Assembly: GCF_005876855.1 (NCBI RefSeq)
Contig: NZ_QLAE01000021.1
Coordinates: 1 to 64,000 of the forward strand
DNA from: Stutzerimonas nosocomialis
GTDB taxonomy: Bacteria; Pseudomonadota; Gammaproteobacteria; Pseudomonadales; Pseudomonadaceae
Direction of reading: 5' to 3'
DNA length: 64,000 bases
Part shown: one piece after another, positions 46,501 through 54,248 of the stretch
How the letters are laid out: each line of letters begins with the position of its first letter
Numbering within the stretch: position 1 is the stretch's first letter
Position numbers and translations under genes: made by a program
Notes under the pieces: generated by a model
What the model saw: the letters and a program-made list of their open reading frames with translations, nothing else
Database searches by the model: none
Told to the model about the DNA's origin: nothing

Positions 46501-47272
46501 GCCGCCGACGACGGTCAGGGTATCGGAGGACGCGGTGATCGTCGGCGAAGAAGCCGAGGCGGCCGACATGCCGATGGAGCTGGCCATGGACATCAACGTC
46601 GAGGTCGGCCAGGACCAGCTGCGTTTCAGCGGTTTCGGCCTGACCGCCGAGCTGGTCGGCTACCTGCACATCGGCGACAACATGGACGCGCGCGGCGAAC
46701 TCAACCTGCGCAACGGGCGCTACAGCGCCTACGGCCAGCGCCTGATCATCCGCCGCGCGCAGCTGCTGTTCACCGGGCCGGTGTCCCAGCCGTTCCTCAA
46801 CATCGAGGCGATTCGCCGGATCGATGCCGACAACGTCATCGCCGGGCTGCGCATCACCGGCAGCGCCGAGCAGCCGCGTACCGAGGTCTTCTCCGAGCCG
46901 GCGATGAGTCAGGAACAGGCCTTGTCTTACCTTGTCCTGGGGCGCGCCCTCGGCGCCGACACCGGGGACAGCAACCTGCTTGCCCAGGCGGCCCTGGGCC
47001 TGGGCCTCGCGGGCAGTTCGTCGCTCACCGGCGGCGTGGCCCAGCGCCTCGGCATCCAGGACTTCCAGCTCGATACCGAGGGCAGCGGTGCGGCTACCAG
47101 TGTGGTCGCCAGCGGTCGGTTGACCGAGCGCCTGTCGCTGCGCTACGGGGTGGGCGTGTTCGAGCCGGCCAACACCTTCGCGCTGCGCTACGAGCTGACG
47201 CGCCGGCTGTTTCTCGAGGCGGCCAGCGGGCTGGCCAGTTCGCTGGATATCTTCTACCGGCGCGATTTCTGA
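43589..47272 (+). CDS. tamB: Translocation and assembly module TamB
   Basis: The 1227-residue AsmA-like protein has an N-terminal signal anchor (LGWTLLALVLLLVLAVGTIL). A very long repetitive beta-strand region follows that would form the hydrophobic-groove tube spanning the periplasm. The conserved C-terminal DUF490/TamB domain (~880-1227) contains NVPRGDITVRELPP, GYLHIGDNMDARGELNLRNGRYSAYGQRL, EQALSYLVLGRALG and ASGLASSLDIFYRRDF. The GTG start overlaps the tamA stop. It is thought to move phospholipids between the inner and outer membranes with TamA. Confidence 0.94.
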   Translation: MRRIVKGLGWTLLALVLLLVLAVGTILGTAAGSRWALSQVPGLALEGFDGRLGGSWQAQRLVWTQDGNRVEISQPALAWRPGCLLKRTLCVDELRAAAVDLQFPPGDEPPTDEPLTLPDIDLPLALHIERIDVGPLRLNGVEQLQSLQLRADWNGGGLDIHALQVRREDLSLEATGRLEPTGQWPLRLQGDAAVRSPDEQPWALKLAVDGEVRERVRLDVESQGYLDGRLQGEVQPLDDRLPATVRLTATGFKASPELPETLRVDDLELTADGNLQDGYRLLATSRLPGEGGDVRVALEGLVNLAGARLDSLELDAGGNRWVRLNGNLDWEEAITADARLAWREFPWRRLYPDIDEPPVALRELTAEAHYDDGNYLGNFAAALTGPAGDFSLASPFSGDLGAIHLPQLELKAGQGRAAGSVSVGFAEHIEWKADLALEQIDPAYWVAELPGRLGGSLASRGSLRDDALQADAALDVNGRLRGQPTRLQLKASGEGETWTLAGLDLRMGDNRIQGDGRLAGEALSGKLALDLPRLAQLWPGLEGRITGRASAGGTLQQPQGQVSLDGQGVQFEGNSLSQLRLTANLAEGERGSLELVASGIEAGETDLGDLRVAANGTRPQHQGNLELTGPTANLSMALDGGLRGDDWRGRLLRARLDASGQDWRLQESATLERLANGRINLGSHCWASGPATLCAEDQRLMPDPRIRYRLRNFQIASLAEYFPAELAWEGVVSADIALDLPSAGPSGNIRVDAGPGTFRMREEDRWHDFPYSTLTLNSDLSPQRVDGRLSFDGGELGELEVRLGLDPRTDAKPLDGEFRLRGLNLAVGRPFIAQVERMEGQLNGSGVIGGTLLDPRINGQLLLSGGEISGSELPMSFEGLQVRLQIEGQQATLDGDWRSGQQGSGRLGGSVSWMDELDVDLRIAGTRLPVVVEPFAELEVEPDLRIRMDERRLAISGQVNVPRGDITVRELPPTTVRVSEDAVIVGEEAEAADMPMELAMDINVEVGQDQLRFSGFGLTAELVGYLHIGDNMDARGELNLRNGRYSAYGQRLIIRRAQLLFTGPVSQPFLNIEAIRRIDADNVIAGLRITGSAEQPRTEVFSEPAMSQEQALSYLVLGRALGADTGDSNLLAQAALGLGLAGSSSLTGGVAQRLGIQDFQLDTEGSGAATSVVASGRLTERLSLRYGVGVFEPANTFALRYELTRRLFLEAASGLASSLDIFYRRDF

Positions 47273-47464
47273 AACTGCCGGACGTATCGCCCGCCCGGGC
47301 CGGGAAAAGTGGTGGTAGCATCGCGCGGCAATCTTCCGTAGAGGCGTTACAGCACCTCTAGCGCGGCACTGCTGCGCAGGCGACGGCAGGATCCCCGGCC
47401 GTTCGCAACGGCATATCCACTGGGCGCGCACAACGTGCTTTCAAAAATAAGAAGGAGCCTTGAA

Positions 47465-48808
47465 ATGGAATCCCTGGAAAACCTGGTCAACAGCGTCAAC
47501 GGACTCGTCTGGGGGCCACCGATGCTGGTCCTGATCCTGGGCACCGGTCTGGTGCTGATGGTGATGCTCAAGTTCATGCCGCTGACCCGCATCGGCACCG
47601 GTTTCGCACTCATGTGGCGCGGGCGCGCCAAGGGCGACGCCACCACCGGTGAAATCAGCCCGTTCCAGGCGCTGATGACCTGCCTGGCAGCCACCGTGGG
47701 TACTGGCAACATCGCCGGCGTGGCCACTGCGATCTTCCTCGGCGGCCCCGGCGCGCTGTTCTGGATGTGGTGCACCGCGCTGGTCGGCATGGCCACCAAG
47801 TACTGCGAAGTGGTGCTGGCGGTTCACTACCGGGAGAAGGACGACCGCGGCGAGCACGTCGGCGGCCCGATGTACGCGATCAAGAACGGGCTCGGCAAGA
47901 AGTGGCTGTGGCTCGGTAGCGCCTTCGCCATCTTCGGCGGTTTCGCAGGCTTCGGCATCGGTAACATGGTGCAGGTCAACAGCATGGCCCATGCCCTGGA
48001 AACCACCTTCTCGGTGCCGCTCTGGGCGACCGGCCTGGTGACCATGATCGTGGTCGGCCTGGTGATCCTCGGCGGTATCCGGCGCATCGGCAAGGTGGCC
48101 GCCTCCCTGGTGCCGTTCATGTGCGTGGCCTATCTGATCGCGGCGGCGGTGGTGCTGGTGGTCAACGCCTCGGCCATTCCGGATGCCTTCGCGCTGATCT
48201 TCACCCACGCCTTCAGCCCGGCTGCGGCGACCGGCGGCTTTGCCGGTGCGGCGGTGATCGCGGCGATCCGTTTCGGTGTCGCCCGCGGCATCTTCTCCAA
48301 CGAAGCGGGTCTGGGCACGGCCGGTATCGCGCAGGCCGCCGGCACCACCAGCAGCCCTGTGCGTTCGGGCATGATCGGCATGCTCGGGACGTTCATCGAC
48401 ACCCTGATCGTCTGCACCATGACCGGTCTCGCGATCATCTGCTCGGGCGTCTGGACCAGCGGGCAGAGCGGGGCGGCGCTGTCGGCCGCGGCGTTCGAGT
48501 CGGCGATGCCCGGCATGGGCGGGGCGATTCTGACCATCGCACTGGTGGTGTTCGCTTTCACCACCATCCTCGGCTGGAGCTATTTCGGCGAGAAGTGCTG
48601 GGAATACCTGGTCGGCACCAAGTCGATCCTGCCGTTCCGCATCATCTGGGTGCTGGCGGTGCCCTTCGGCGCCGTGGCGCAGCTGGACTTCGCCTGGCTG
48701 CTGGCCGATACGCTCAACGGCCTGATGGCCATCCCCAACCTGTTGTCGCTGCTGTTGCTGAGCCCGGTGGTGGTGAAGCTGACTCGGGACTATTTCGCCC
48801 GCACCTGA
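47465..48808 (+). CDS. Alanine:cation symporter (AGCS family)
   Basis: The 447-residue membrane protein has about eleven helices. AGCS motifs include FQALMTCLAATVGTGNIAGVATAIFLGGPGALFWMW, KYCEVVLAVHYRE, GGPMYAIKNGLG and FSNEAGLGTAGIAQAAG. It imports alanine or glycine with Na+ or H+. AAGGAG lies 8 bases before the ATG. A hairpin terminator follows. Confidence 0.95.
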   Translation: MESLENLVNSVNGLVWGPPMLVLILGTGLVLMVMLKFMPLTRIGTGFALMWRGRAKGDATTGEISPFQALMTCLAATVGTGNIAGVATAIFLGGPGALFWMWCTALVGMATKYCEVVLAVHYREKDDRGEHVGGPMYAIKNGLGKKWLWLGSAFAIFGGFAGFGIGNMVQVNSMAHALETTFSVPLWATGLVTMIVVGLVILGGIRRIGKVAASLVPFMCVAYLIAAAVVLVVNASAIPDAFALIFTHAFSPAAATGGFAGAAVIAAIRFGVARGIFSNEAGLGTAGIAQAAGTTSSPVRSGMIGMLGTFIDTLIVCTMTGLAIICSGVWTSGQSGAALSAAAFESAMPGMGGAILTIALVVFAFTTILGWSYFGEKCWEYLVGTKSILPFRIIWVLAVPFGAVAQLDFAWLLADTLNGLMAIPNLLSLLLLSPVVVKLTRDYFART

Positions 48809-48829
48809 GGCGGCGCCGTTGCATTCAAT

Positions 48830-48857
48830 GGTCGCGCGGCTCGCCGCGCGACCCTTT
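48830..48857 (+). terminator. Terminator after the alanine symporter gene
   Basis: A 10-bp GC stem (GGTCGCGCGG / CCGCGCGACC) with a four-base loop is followed by CTTT. It lies between the symporter and tpx and separates the two transcription units at least partly. Confidence 0.65.
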
Positions 48858-48883
48858 CAAAGGTACTCAATGAGGAGTCGGAC

Positions 48884-49384
48884 ATGACTGAAATTACCCA
48901 CCGTGGCAACCCGATCCAGGTCGTCGGCGATTTCCCCCAGCCGGGCCAGAAGGCCAAGGCGTTCCGCCTGGTCGGCGCCGGCCTGGCCGACGTCGAGCTG
49001 TCGTCCTTCGCCGGCAAGCGCAAGGTGCTGAACATCTTCCCGAGCATCGATACGCCGACCTGCGCCACCTCGGTGCGCAAGTTCAACGCCCAGGCGAGCT
49101 CGCTGGACAACACCGTCGTGCTCTGCATCTCGGCCGACCTGCCGTTCGCCCAGGCGCGCTTCTGTGGCGCCGAAGGCCTGGAGAACGTGGTGAACCTGTC
49201 GACCATGCGCGGTCGCGAGTTCATGACCGACTACGGGGTGGCCATCGCCAGCGGTCCGCTGGTCGGCGCGGCGGCACGTGCCGTGGTCGTGCTCGACGAG
49301 CAGGACAACGTGCTGCATAGCGAGCTGGTACCCGAGATCGGCAGCGAGCCGAACTACGACGCGGCGATCGCCGCGCTCAAGTAA
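48884..49384 (+). CDS. tpx: Thiol peroxidase Tpx
   Basis: The 166-residue atypical 2-Cys peroxiredoxin reduces alkyl hydroperoxides with thioredoxin. The peroxidatic Cys is in [15 protein letters not shown] (about residue 60) and the resolving Cys in [15 protein letters not shown] (about 94). GAGGAG precedes the ATG. It is expected in the cytoplasm or periplasm as in other Tpx; no signal peptide is present. Confidence 0.96.
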   Translation: MTEITHRGNPIQVVGDFPQPGQKAKAFRLVGAGLADVELSSFAGKRKVLNIFPSIDTPTCATSVRKFNAQASSLDNTVVLCISADLPFAQARFCGAEGLENVVNLSTMRGREFMTDYGVAIASGPLVGAAARAVVVLDEQDNVLHSELVPEIGSEPNYDAAIAALK

Positions 49385-49392
49385 GCCGCAGG

Positions 49393-49412
49393 CGGCGCGT
49401 CGCGACGCGCCG
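49393..49412. terminator. Perfect GC palindrome after tpx
   Basis: A 20-base perfect palindrome of alternating CG-rich sequence lies nine bases after the tpx stop. The arms would fold as a hairpin, but no T-tract follows, so it is only a possible rho-assisted terminator or mRNA stabiliser. Confidence 0.4.
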
Positions 49413-49648
49413 CTCGTTCGGCACATTCCCTCCCGATATCCATTTGTCGCGCCGTTGGTCGGTGCAACGCGATGCCCCTCCGTTCAGAACTACGCTCAAC
49501 AAGGCAGCTGGAAGCCGTAATTGAGCGCTGCCTGTCACATCTGAGTGACATTTAATGGCGAAGGGCCAGAAATTTCGAAGAAACCGCAAAATCTTTTTCG
49601 AAGTCGGTGGTCCTATTTTTTGATGCCCATTTGAACGGATTCGCTTCT

Positions 49649-50866
49649 ATGTCTACTTCCTCGCAAGTCAAAAGGGTCGGCGTATCTGGTACGGGGATGA
49701 TCGCTCACTGCTTCGTCCGCCTGGTCAAACAGCACTACAAAGACCTTCAAATCACCCGAGTCCTCACGCGCCGTCAACTCACAACCCTTTCCGACTTTCC
49801 GCTCGATGGCGTACTCACCAATTCAATCGATGAACTGATCGACAATTCCGACATCATCGTCGAGTGCAGCGGAGACGTCTTCCACGGTACCGATGTCATC
49901 GAGCGCGCCTTCCAGGCGGGGCTGCCGGTGGTCACGGTCAATGCCGAATTGCAGGTGACCACCGGCTCCTACCTGGCCGGCAAGGGGTTGCTCACCGAGG
50001 CCGAGGGCGATCAGCCCGGCTCGCTCGCGGCGTTGCACGAAGACGCGGTACAGATGGGCTTCAAACCGCTCGTCTACGGCAACATGAAGGGGTACCTGAA
50101 CCTCGACCCGACGCCCGAGGACATGGCGTACTGGTCGCGTCGGCAGGGCATCAGCATCGATCAGACCACGTCCTTCACCGACGGCACCAAGGTGCAGATC
50201 GAGCAGGTCGTCGTCGGTAACGGCTTCGGCGCGACGATCACCCGCCAGGGTCTCGAAGGGCTGGCCTCGACCAACCTCAACGACAGCGCCAGCGTGCTGG
50301 GCATGATGGCCGAGCGGTTGGATCAGCCGATCGTCGATTACGTGATTCCCAGCGGCTATCCCGCCGGCGGCGTGTTCCTGGTGTGCCGTCACGACGAGGA
50401 CCAAGCCCCGGCTATCGAGTACTTCAAGCTCGGCCAGGGCCCGTACTACGTACTGGTCCGCCCGTATCACCTGTGCTCGCTGGAGGTGGGCAAGACCGTT
50501 CGCCGCGTGCTGGCCGGCGGTGGCGTGCTGCTGAACAACTCCACCGCACCGACCTTGAGTGTCGGCGCCGTCGCCAAGCGTGCGATGAAGCCCGGCGAAC
50601 TGATCGAGCGCGGCATCGGTGGTTTCCAGTTCCGCGGTGAGGCGGTGAAGATCGCCAACAACCCGAACCACGTGCCGATCGGCCTGTTGCGCAAGACGGC
50701 GCTGATCCGCCCGGTCGAGCCGGGACAGATGATCACCTTCGACGACGTGGACATCCTGCCGAGCCGTGCGCTGGACATCGTCCTGCAAGAGCGTCAGCAA
50801 CTGCTCAACCCGACCGAAGTGCAGACCTGGCCGAACGTCGGCAACCTGAAGCTCGCGCTGGGCTGA
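49649..50866 (+). CDS. Homoserine-dehydrogenase-like oxidoreductase with C-terminal SAF domain
   Basis: The 405-residue protein opens with a Rossmann motif (VGVSGTGMIAHCFVRLV), then IVECSGDVFHGTDVIERAFQAG and VTVNAELQVTTGSYLAGKG as in homoserine-dehydrogenase-like NAD(P) enzymes. A catalytic-type central domain follows. A C-terminal SAF domain (~320-400) contains KPGELIERGIGGFQFRG and ALIRPVEPGQMITFDDVDI, as in sialic-acid synthases and AfgA-like proteins. Such proteins occur near polysaccharide genes; a MurJ-like flippase is encoded convergently next door. The substrate is unknown. The ATG at 49649 is preferred to one 14 codons upstream because it starts just before the Rossmann strand. The first ~230 bases are less GC-rich than the rest. 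Confidence 0.8.
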   Translation: MSTSSQVKRVGVSGTGMIAHCFVRLVKQHYKDLQITRVLTRRQLTTLSDFPLDGVLTNSIDELIDNSDIIVECSGDVFHGTDVIERAFQAGLPVVTVNAELQVTTGSYLAGKGLLTEAEGDQPGSLAALHEDAVQMGFKPLVYGNMKGYLNLDPTPEDMAYWSRRQGISIDQTTSFTDGTKVQIEQVVVGNGFGATITRQGLEGLASTNLNDSASVLGMMAERLDQPIVDYVIPSGYPAGGVFLVCRHDEDQAPAIEYFKLGQGPYYVLVRPYHLCSLEVGKTVRRVLAGGGVLLNNSTAPTLSVGAVAKRAMKPGELIERGIGGFQFRGEAVKIANNPNHVPIGLLRKTALIRPVEPGQMITFDDVDILPSRALDIVLQERQQLLNPTEVQTWPNVGNLKLALG

Positions 50867-50880
50867 CATCAGCCAGACCC

Positions 50881-50910
50881 AAAAACCGCTGCGGCCGCAG
50901 CGGTTTTTTT
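50881..50910. terminator. Rho-independent terminator after the SAF-domain gene
   Basis: ACCGCTGCGG and CCGCAGCGGT form a near-perfect stem flanked by AAAAA and TTTTTTT, 15 bases after the stop codon. Confidence 0.92.
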
Positions 50911-51276
50911 ATGCCCGCGATTCTGGGGCGGTCGTGGCGCGGTGGCCACCCGGCGCGGCTGAACGTCCCGACAGGTCTGTGCGGCAAGCACGTTCCGTTC
51001 GGGCATAACCGCAAAAATAGAAGCCGCCGGTAAAGGCAGTTTTCGGTGGGTATGACCGCGCGGGTTTCACCCGTCCTACAACCCGGGGCGGGCGCAGCTG
51101 AACGACCTCGACGGTGTAGACGACGGAGCGTTTAAGGGCAGCGTTTTGCAGGCGGGACGCGCAGCGTCGGGTGATCTTCGAAGAAGGGTGAAGCGTCTGC
51201 CGGGCGGGCAGCGCACGCGAGTCGAAGGGGCGGGAAAGCTGGCGGTGGAGACCCGCCAGCAGAGATTGACCTGGGA
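50911..51276. other. Intergenic region between convergent genes, with REP-like sequence
   Basis: These 366 bases hold no credible gene. Around 51049-51085 the sequence CGCGCGGGTTTCACCCGTCCTAC has the form of short REP-like elements frequent in P. stutzeri genomes (GGGT...ACCC arms). Only one copy is present in this window, so it cannot be confirmed as repetitive here. Confidence 0.4.
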
Positions 51277-52743
51277 TCAGGCGCGCTTCGGCGACCAGTA
51301 GCTGAGCCTGAACAGATCGCGTTCGCCCAGTACGACGACACCCACCACGAAGCTCACCAGGACCAGGCAGATATAGCCGACCAGCTCGTAGAAACCGACC
51401 GGCTGGGGCAGGTAGCGCAGGGCCGTGACGATCGCCACGGCGGTGGCGATCCAGCGTGCCAGTACCGAAAGGCCAAGTCCGGCCGGCGATGAGCGGTAGA
51501 CGAAGAAACCCATCAGCACCGCCTGCAGTACTGCGCCGATCGAGAAGGCCATGGCCAGGCCGTCCGGGCCGAGTGGGCGATAGAGCAGGGCATCGAGGCC
51601 GATGGTGGTGCCGGAGCTGATCAGCGTCAGCCCGAGGAACAGCCGTGAGCGGTGCTGGGCGAGCAGGGCGCGTCCCCAGAGCAGCGCCAATCCCATGGCC
51701 GGCAGGCCGAAGCCGTAGGCCACCACCAGCGAAGCGGTGGCCTCGGTCTGCGCGACGCCGAATTCGCCTCGCTCGAGCAGCACCTGCACGACGGTTTCCG
51801 GGAAGGAGCAGAGCACCACCGAGGCCGGAACCAGGAACAGAAGGGTCGCCAGCAGCCCCTTGCGGATCGCCGCGGCATAGGCGTCATGGTCCTCGTTGTT
51901 CCAGCTTTCGGCGAACTGCGGGAACAGCACCGCCAGCACCGACAGCGCATAGAGCGTCAGCGGGATGGTGACGATGCGAAACGCGAAGGACAGCATCGAG
52001 ATGCTGCCTTCGTCGAGGAAGGAGGCGAACATCCGCTCGGCGAGGATGCAGGCCTGCTGCGCACCGGCGGCCAGCAGGATGGGCGCGAACGCCAGGCCGA
52101 AATCCGTGCTGCGCCCCTTGCCCTCGATCTTCGCCGGCCCGTTGAGGTAACCGATTCGCCGATGCTGGACCAGGATCAGCGCCAGCTGTGGCAGCAGCAT
52201 GCCGATGAAGATCACCATGCCGGTGGGTTCGAACAGCAGGATGCCGATGATCGCGCCGGCATTGAGCAGCACCGGCCGGACCACCGGCAGCACGAAGATG
52301 CGGTCGAGGTTGAGCAGGGCGCCCTGGCAATAGAGCGCGGCCTGGACCGCGATCAGCAGGGTGCCGACGCAGAACACCAGGCGTCCGGCTTCGATCTGCT
52401 CGGGTGTCCAGCCGGGCGCGAGAAACTTCATCAGCCAGTAGCTGCCGAGGATCGCGATCACGCTGGTCAGTACGCCCATGATCAGCACGCGCCAGTAGAG
52501 CCAGCGGCTGACGTTGATGAACAGTTCCTCGGACTGGCTGCGCAGCTTCTGCAGGTACGGAATCATGGTGTCGCGCAGGGCGAGACCGAGGAAGTTCTCG
52601 AAGAACACCGGAAGGATCAGGGCGACGAAAATGAGGTCGGCCTCCCAGCTCAACCCGAACGTCTTGGCGATGAACAGATCACGCAGAAAAGCCAGCAGAA
52701 AACTGGCGACGGTCAGCGCCAGTATGATGATCGATGCGTTCAT
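51277..52743 (-). CDS. MurJ/MviN-like lipid flippase
   Basis: The 488-residue MOP-superfamily membrane protein has about fourteen helices. MurJ-type segments include RDLFIAKTFGLSWEADLIFVALILPVF, LGLALRDTMIPYL, the ALYCQGALLNLDRIF region and QHRSRLFLGLTLISSGTTI. It is probably not the essential MurJ (usually next to ribF/rpsT) but a second copy of the kind found in exopolysaccharide clusters. Only the SAF-domain oxidoreductase is nearby. It may move a polyprenyl-linked glycan across the inner membrane. Confidence 0.85.
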   Translation of the reverse strand: MNASIIILALTVASFLLAFLRDLFIAKTFGLSWEADLIFVALILPVFFENFLGLALRDTMIPYLQKLRSQSEELFINVSRWLYWRVLIMGVLTSVIAILGSYWLMKFLAPGWTPEQIEAGRLVFCVGTLLIAVQAALYCQGALLNLDRIFVLPVVRPVLLNAGAIIGILLFEPTGMVIFIGMLLPQLALILVQHRRIGYLNGPAKIEGKGRSTDFGLAFAPILLAAGAQQACILAERMFASFLDEGSISMLSFAFRIVTIPLTLYALSVLAVLFPQFAESWNNEDHDAYAAAIRKGLLATLLFLVPASVVLCSFPETVVQVLLERGEFGVAQTEATASLVVAYGFGLPAMGLALLWGRALLAQHRSRLFLGLTLISSGTTIGLDALLYRPLGPDGLAMAFSIGAVLQAVLMGFFVYRSSPAGLGLSVLARWIATAVAIVTALRYLPQPVGFYELVGYICLVLVSFVVGVVVLGERDLFRLSYWSPKRA

Positions 52744-53006
52744 TCCTTGATCCCTTTTGACGGCACGATAGCGCGAGTGCAGGCGCCTATGCCAAGCTGC
52801 TCCTGCTGGGCGGCGGGTGCGCAGAAGCCTGGCCCTCGTCGCCGAACGCTAGATAGACTTTGCCGCTTCTGCTTGGTTCCAGCCTTTTACCGCTAAGCCA
52901 AAGGCCGCCGACGATGCGCGCCGTTACGTAAAAATGCCGTAAAGCCCCTTTGCTCCGGGGCTGTCACTGCTTATGGTTCACGCTCCTTTCAAAGCGATCC
53001 GAGTTC

Positions 53007-54248
53007 ATGTCCGAGGCACATCCTTCTTCTTCGCGGTCAGGCCGTCGCTGGCTGGTCGTTCTGCTCGTCGTTGCAGCCGTCGCGCTGCTGGTCTGGTGGT
53101 TCTGGCCCAAGGCTCCCGAAACCACGCCCCAACGGGCGGCAGGTGCCCGTCCGGCCTTCGGTGCCGCCGGGCCGACGCCGGTGCGCGTGGCGCGGGTCGA
53201 ATCAGGCGAATTCCAGGTGTTCTACAAGGCATTGGGCTCTGTCACGCCGCTCAATACCGTGAACGTGCGCAGCCGCGTCGCCGGGGAACTGAAGGAGGTT
53301 CGCTTCGAGGAAGGCCAGCGGGTCAAGGCCGGCGACGTGCTCGCCATCATCGATCCGCGCAGCTATGAAGTCGCCCTGCAGCAGGCCGAAGGCACCCTGC
53401 GGCAGAACCGGGCGCTGCTCCAGAATGCCCGGGTCGACCTGGACCGCTATCGCGGCCTCTACGCCGAGGACAGCATCGCCAAGCAGACCCTCGATACCCA
53501 GCAGGCGCTCTACAACCAGTACGAAGGCACCCTGGCGGCCAACCAGGCGGCCGTCAACGAAGCGAAGCTGAACCTGGAATTCACGCGGATTCGCGCGCCG
53601 ATCGACGGCCGCCTCGGGCTGCGTCAGCTGGACCAGGGCAACCTGGTCGCCGCCAACGACGCCACCCCCCTGGTGGTCATCACCCAGACCCAGCCGACGG
53701 CCATCACCTTCACCCTGCCCGAAGGCAACCTCACGCCCGTGCTGTCTCGTTTTCGCGACGGCAACCCGCTGGCCGTCGAGGCCTGGGACCGTGGCGAGAC
53801 GACCCAGCTCGGCAGCGGCGTGCTGCACAGCGTCGACAACCAGATCGACGCGACCACCGGCACCCTGCGGCTGAAGGCGCAGTTCGACAACGAGCAGGAG
53901 CTGCTCATCCCCAACCAGTTCGTCAACGTGCGCCTGCACGTGCAAACCCTCGAGAACGTCGTGCTGGCGCCTTCGGCTGCGTTGCAGTTCGGCAATCGCG
54001 GCACCTTCGTCTATGTCGTCGGCGAGGAAGACAAGGTGGAGCTGCGCCTGATCAAGACCGGCCCCAGCGACGGCGAGACCACGGTGATCACCGAGGGCCT
54101 GCAGCCCGGCGAGCGCATCGTCATGGAAGGCACCGACCGCCTGCGCGACGGCAACCGCGTCGAGGTGGTCGGCAGTCGGCGGATGGCCGAGGGCGCCGCC
54201 GAACGCCCGGTACTGGGCGGTGAGGAAGCGGAGCGCCGCGAGCAATGA
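53007..54248 (+). CDS. muxA: RND efflux periplasmic adaptor (MuxA/MdtA type)
   Basis: The 413-residue membrane-fusion protein has an N-terminal anchor ([19 protein letters not shown]), a biotinyl-lipoyl-like domain ([36 protein letters not shown]), a coiled-coil hairpin (~125-190) and a beta-barrel ([20 protein letters not shown]). It links the MuxB/MuxC pumps to OpmB. The ATG at 53007 precedes the anchor. A small AGCCCC/GGGGCT hairpin lies at 52943-52962 in the leader. The stop overlaps the muxB start by four bases. Confidence 0.93.
   Translation: MSEAHPSSSRSGRRWLVVLLVVAAVALLVWWFWPKAPETTPQRAAGARPAFGAAGPTPVRVARVESGEFQVFYKALGSVTPLNTVNVRSRVAGELKEVRFEEGQRVKAGDVLAIIDPRSYEVALQQAEGTLRQNRALLQNARVDLDRYRGLYAEDSIAKQTLDTQQALYNQYEGTLAANQAAVNEAKLNLEFTRIRAPIDGRLGLRQLDQGNLVAANDATPLVVITQTQPTAITFTLPEGNLTPVLSRFRDGNPLAVEAWDRGETTQLGSGVLHSVDNQIDATTGTLRLKAQFDNEQELLIPNQFVNVRLHVQTLENVVLAPSAALQFGNRGTFVYVVGEEDKVELRLIKTGPSDGETTVITEGLQPGERIVMEGTDRLRDGNRVEVVGSRRMAEGAAERPVLGGEEAERREQ

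Noticed and set aside
43355-47431. A 1358-codon open frame on the strand opposite tamB
   Set aside because: It is a shadow of tamB in high-GC DNA. The translation is low-complexity (Gln, Ala, Gly, His-rich) with no family motifs, while the plus strand has full TamB homology.
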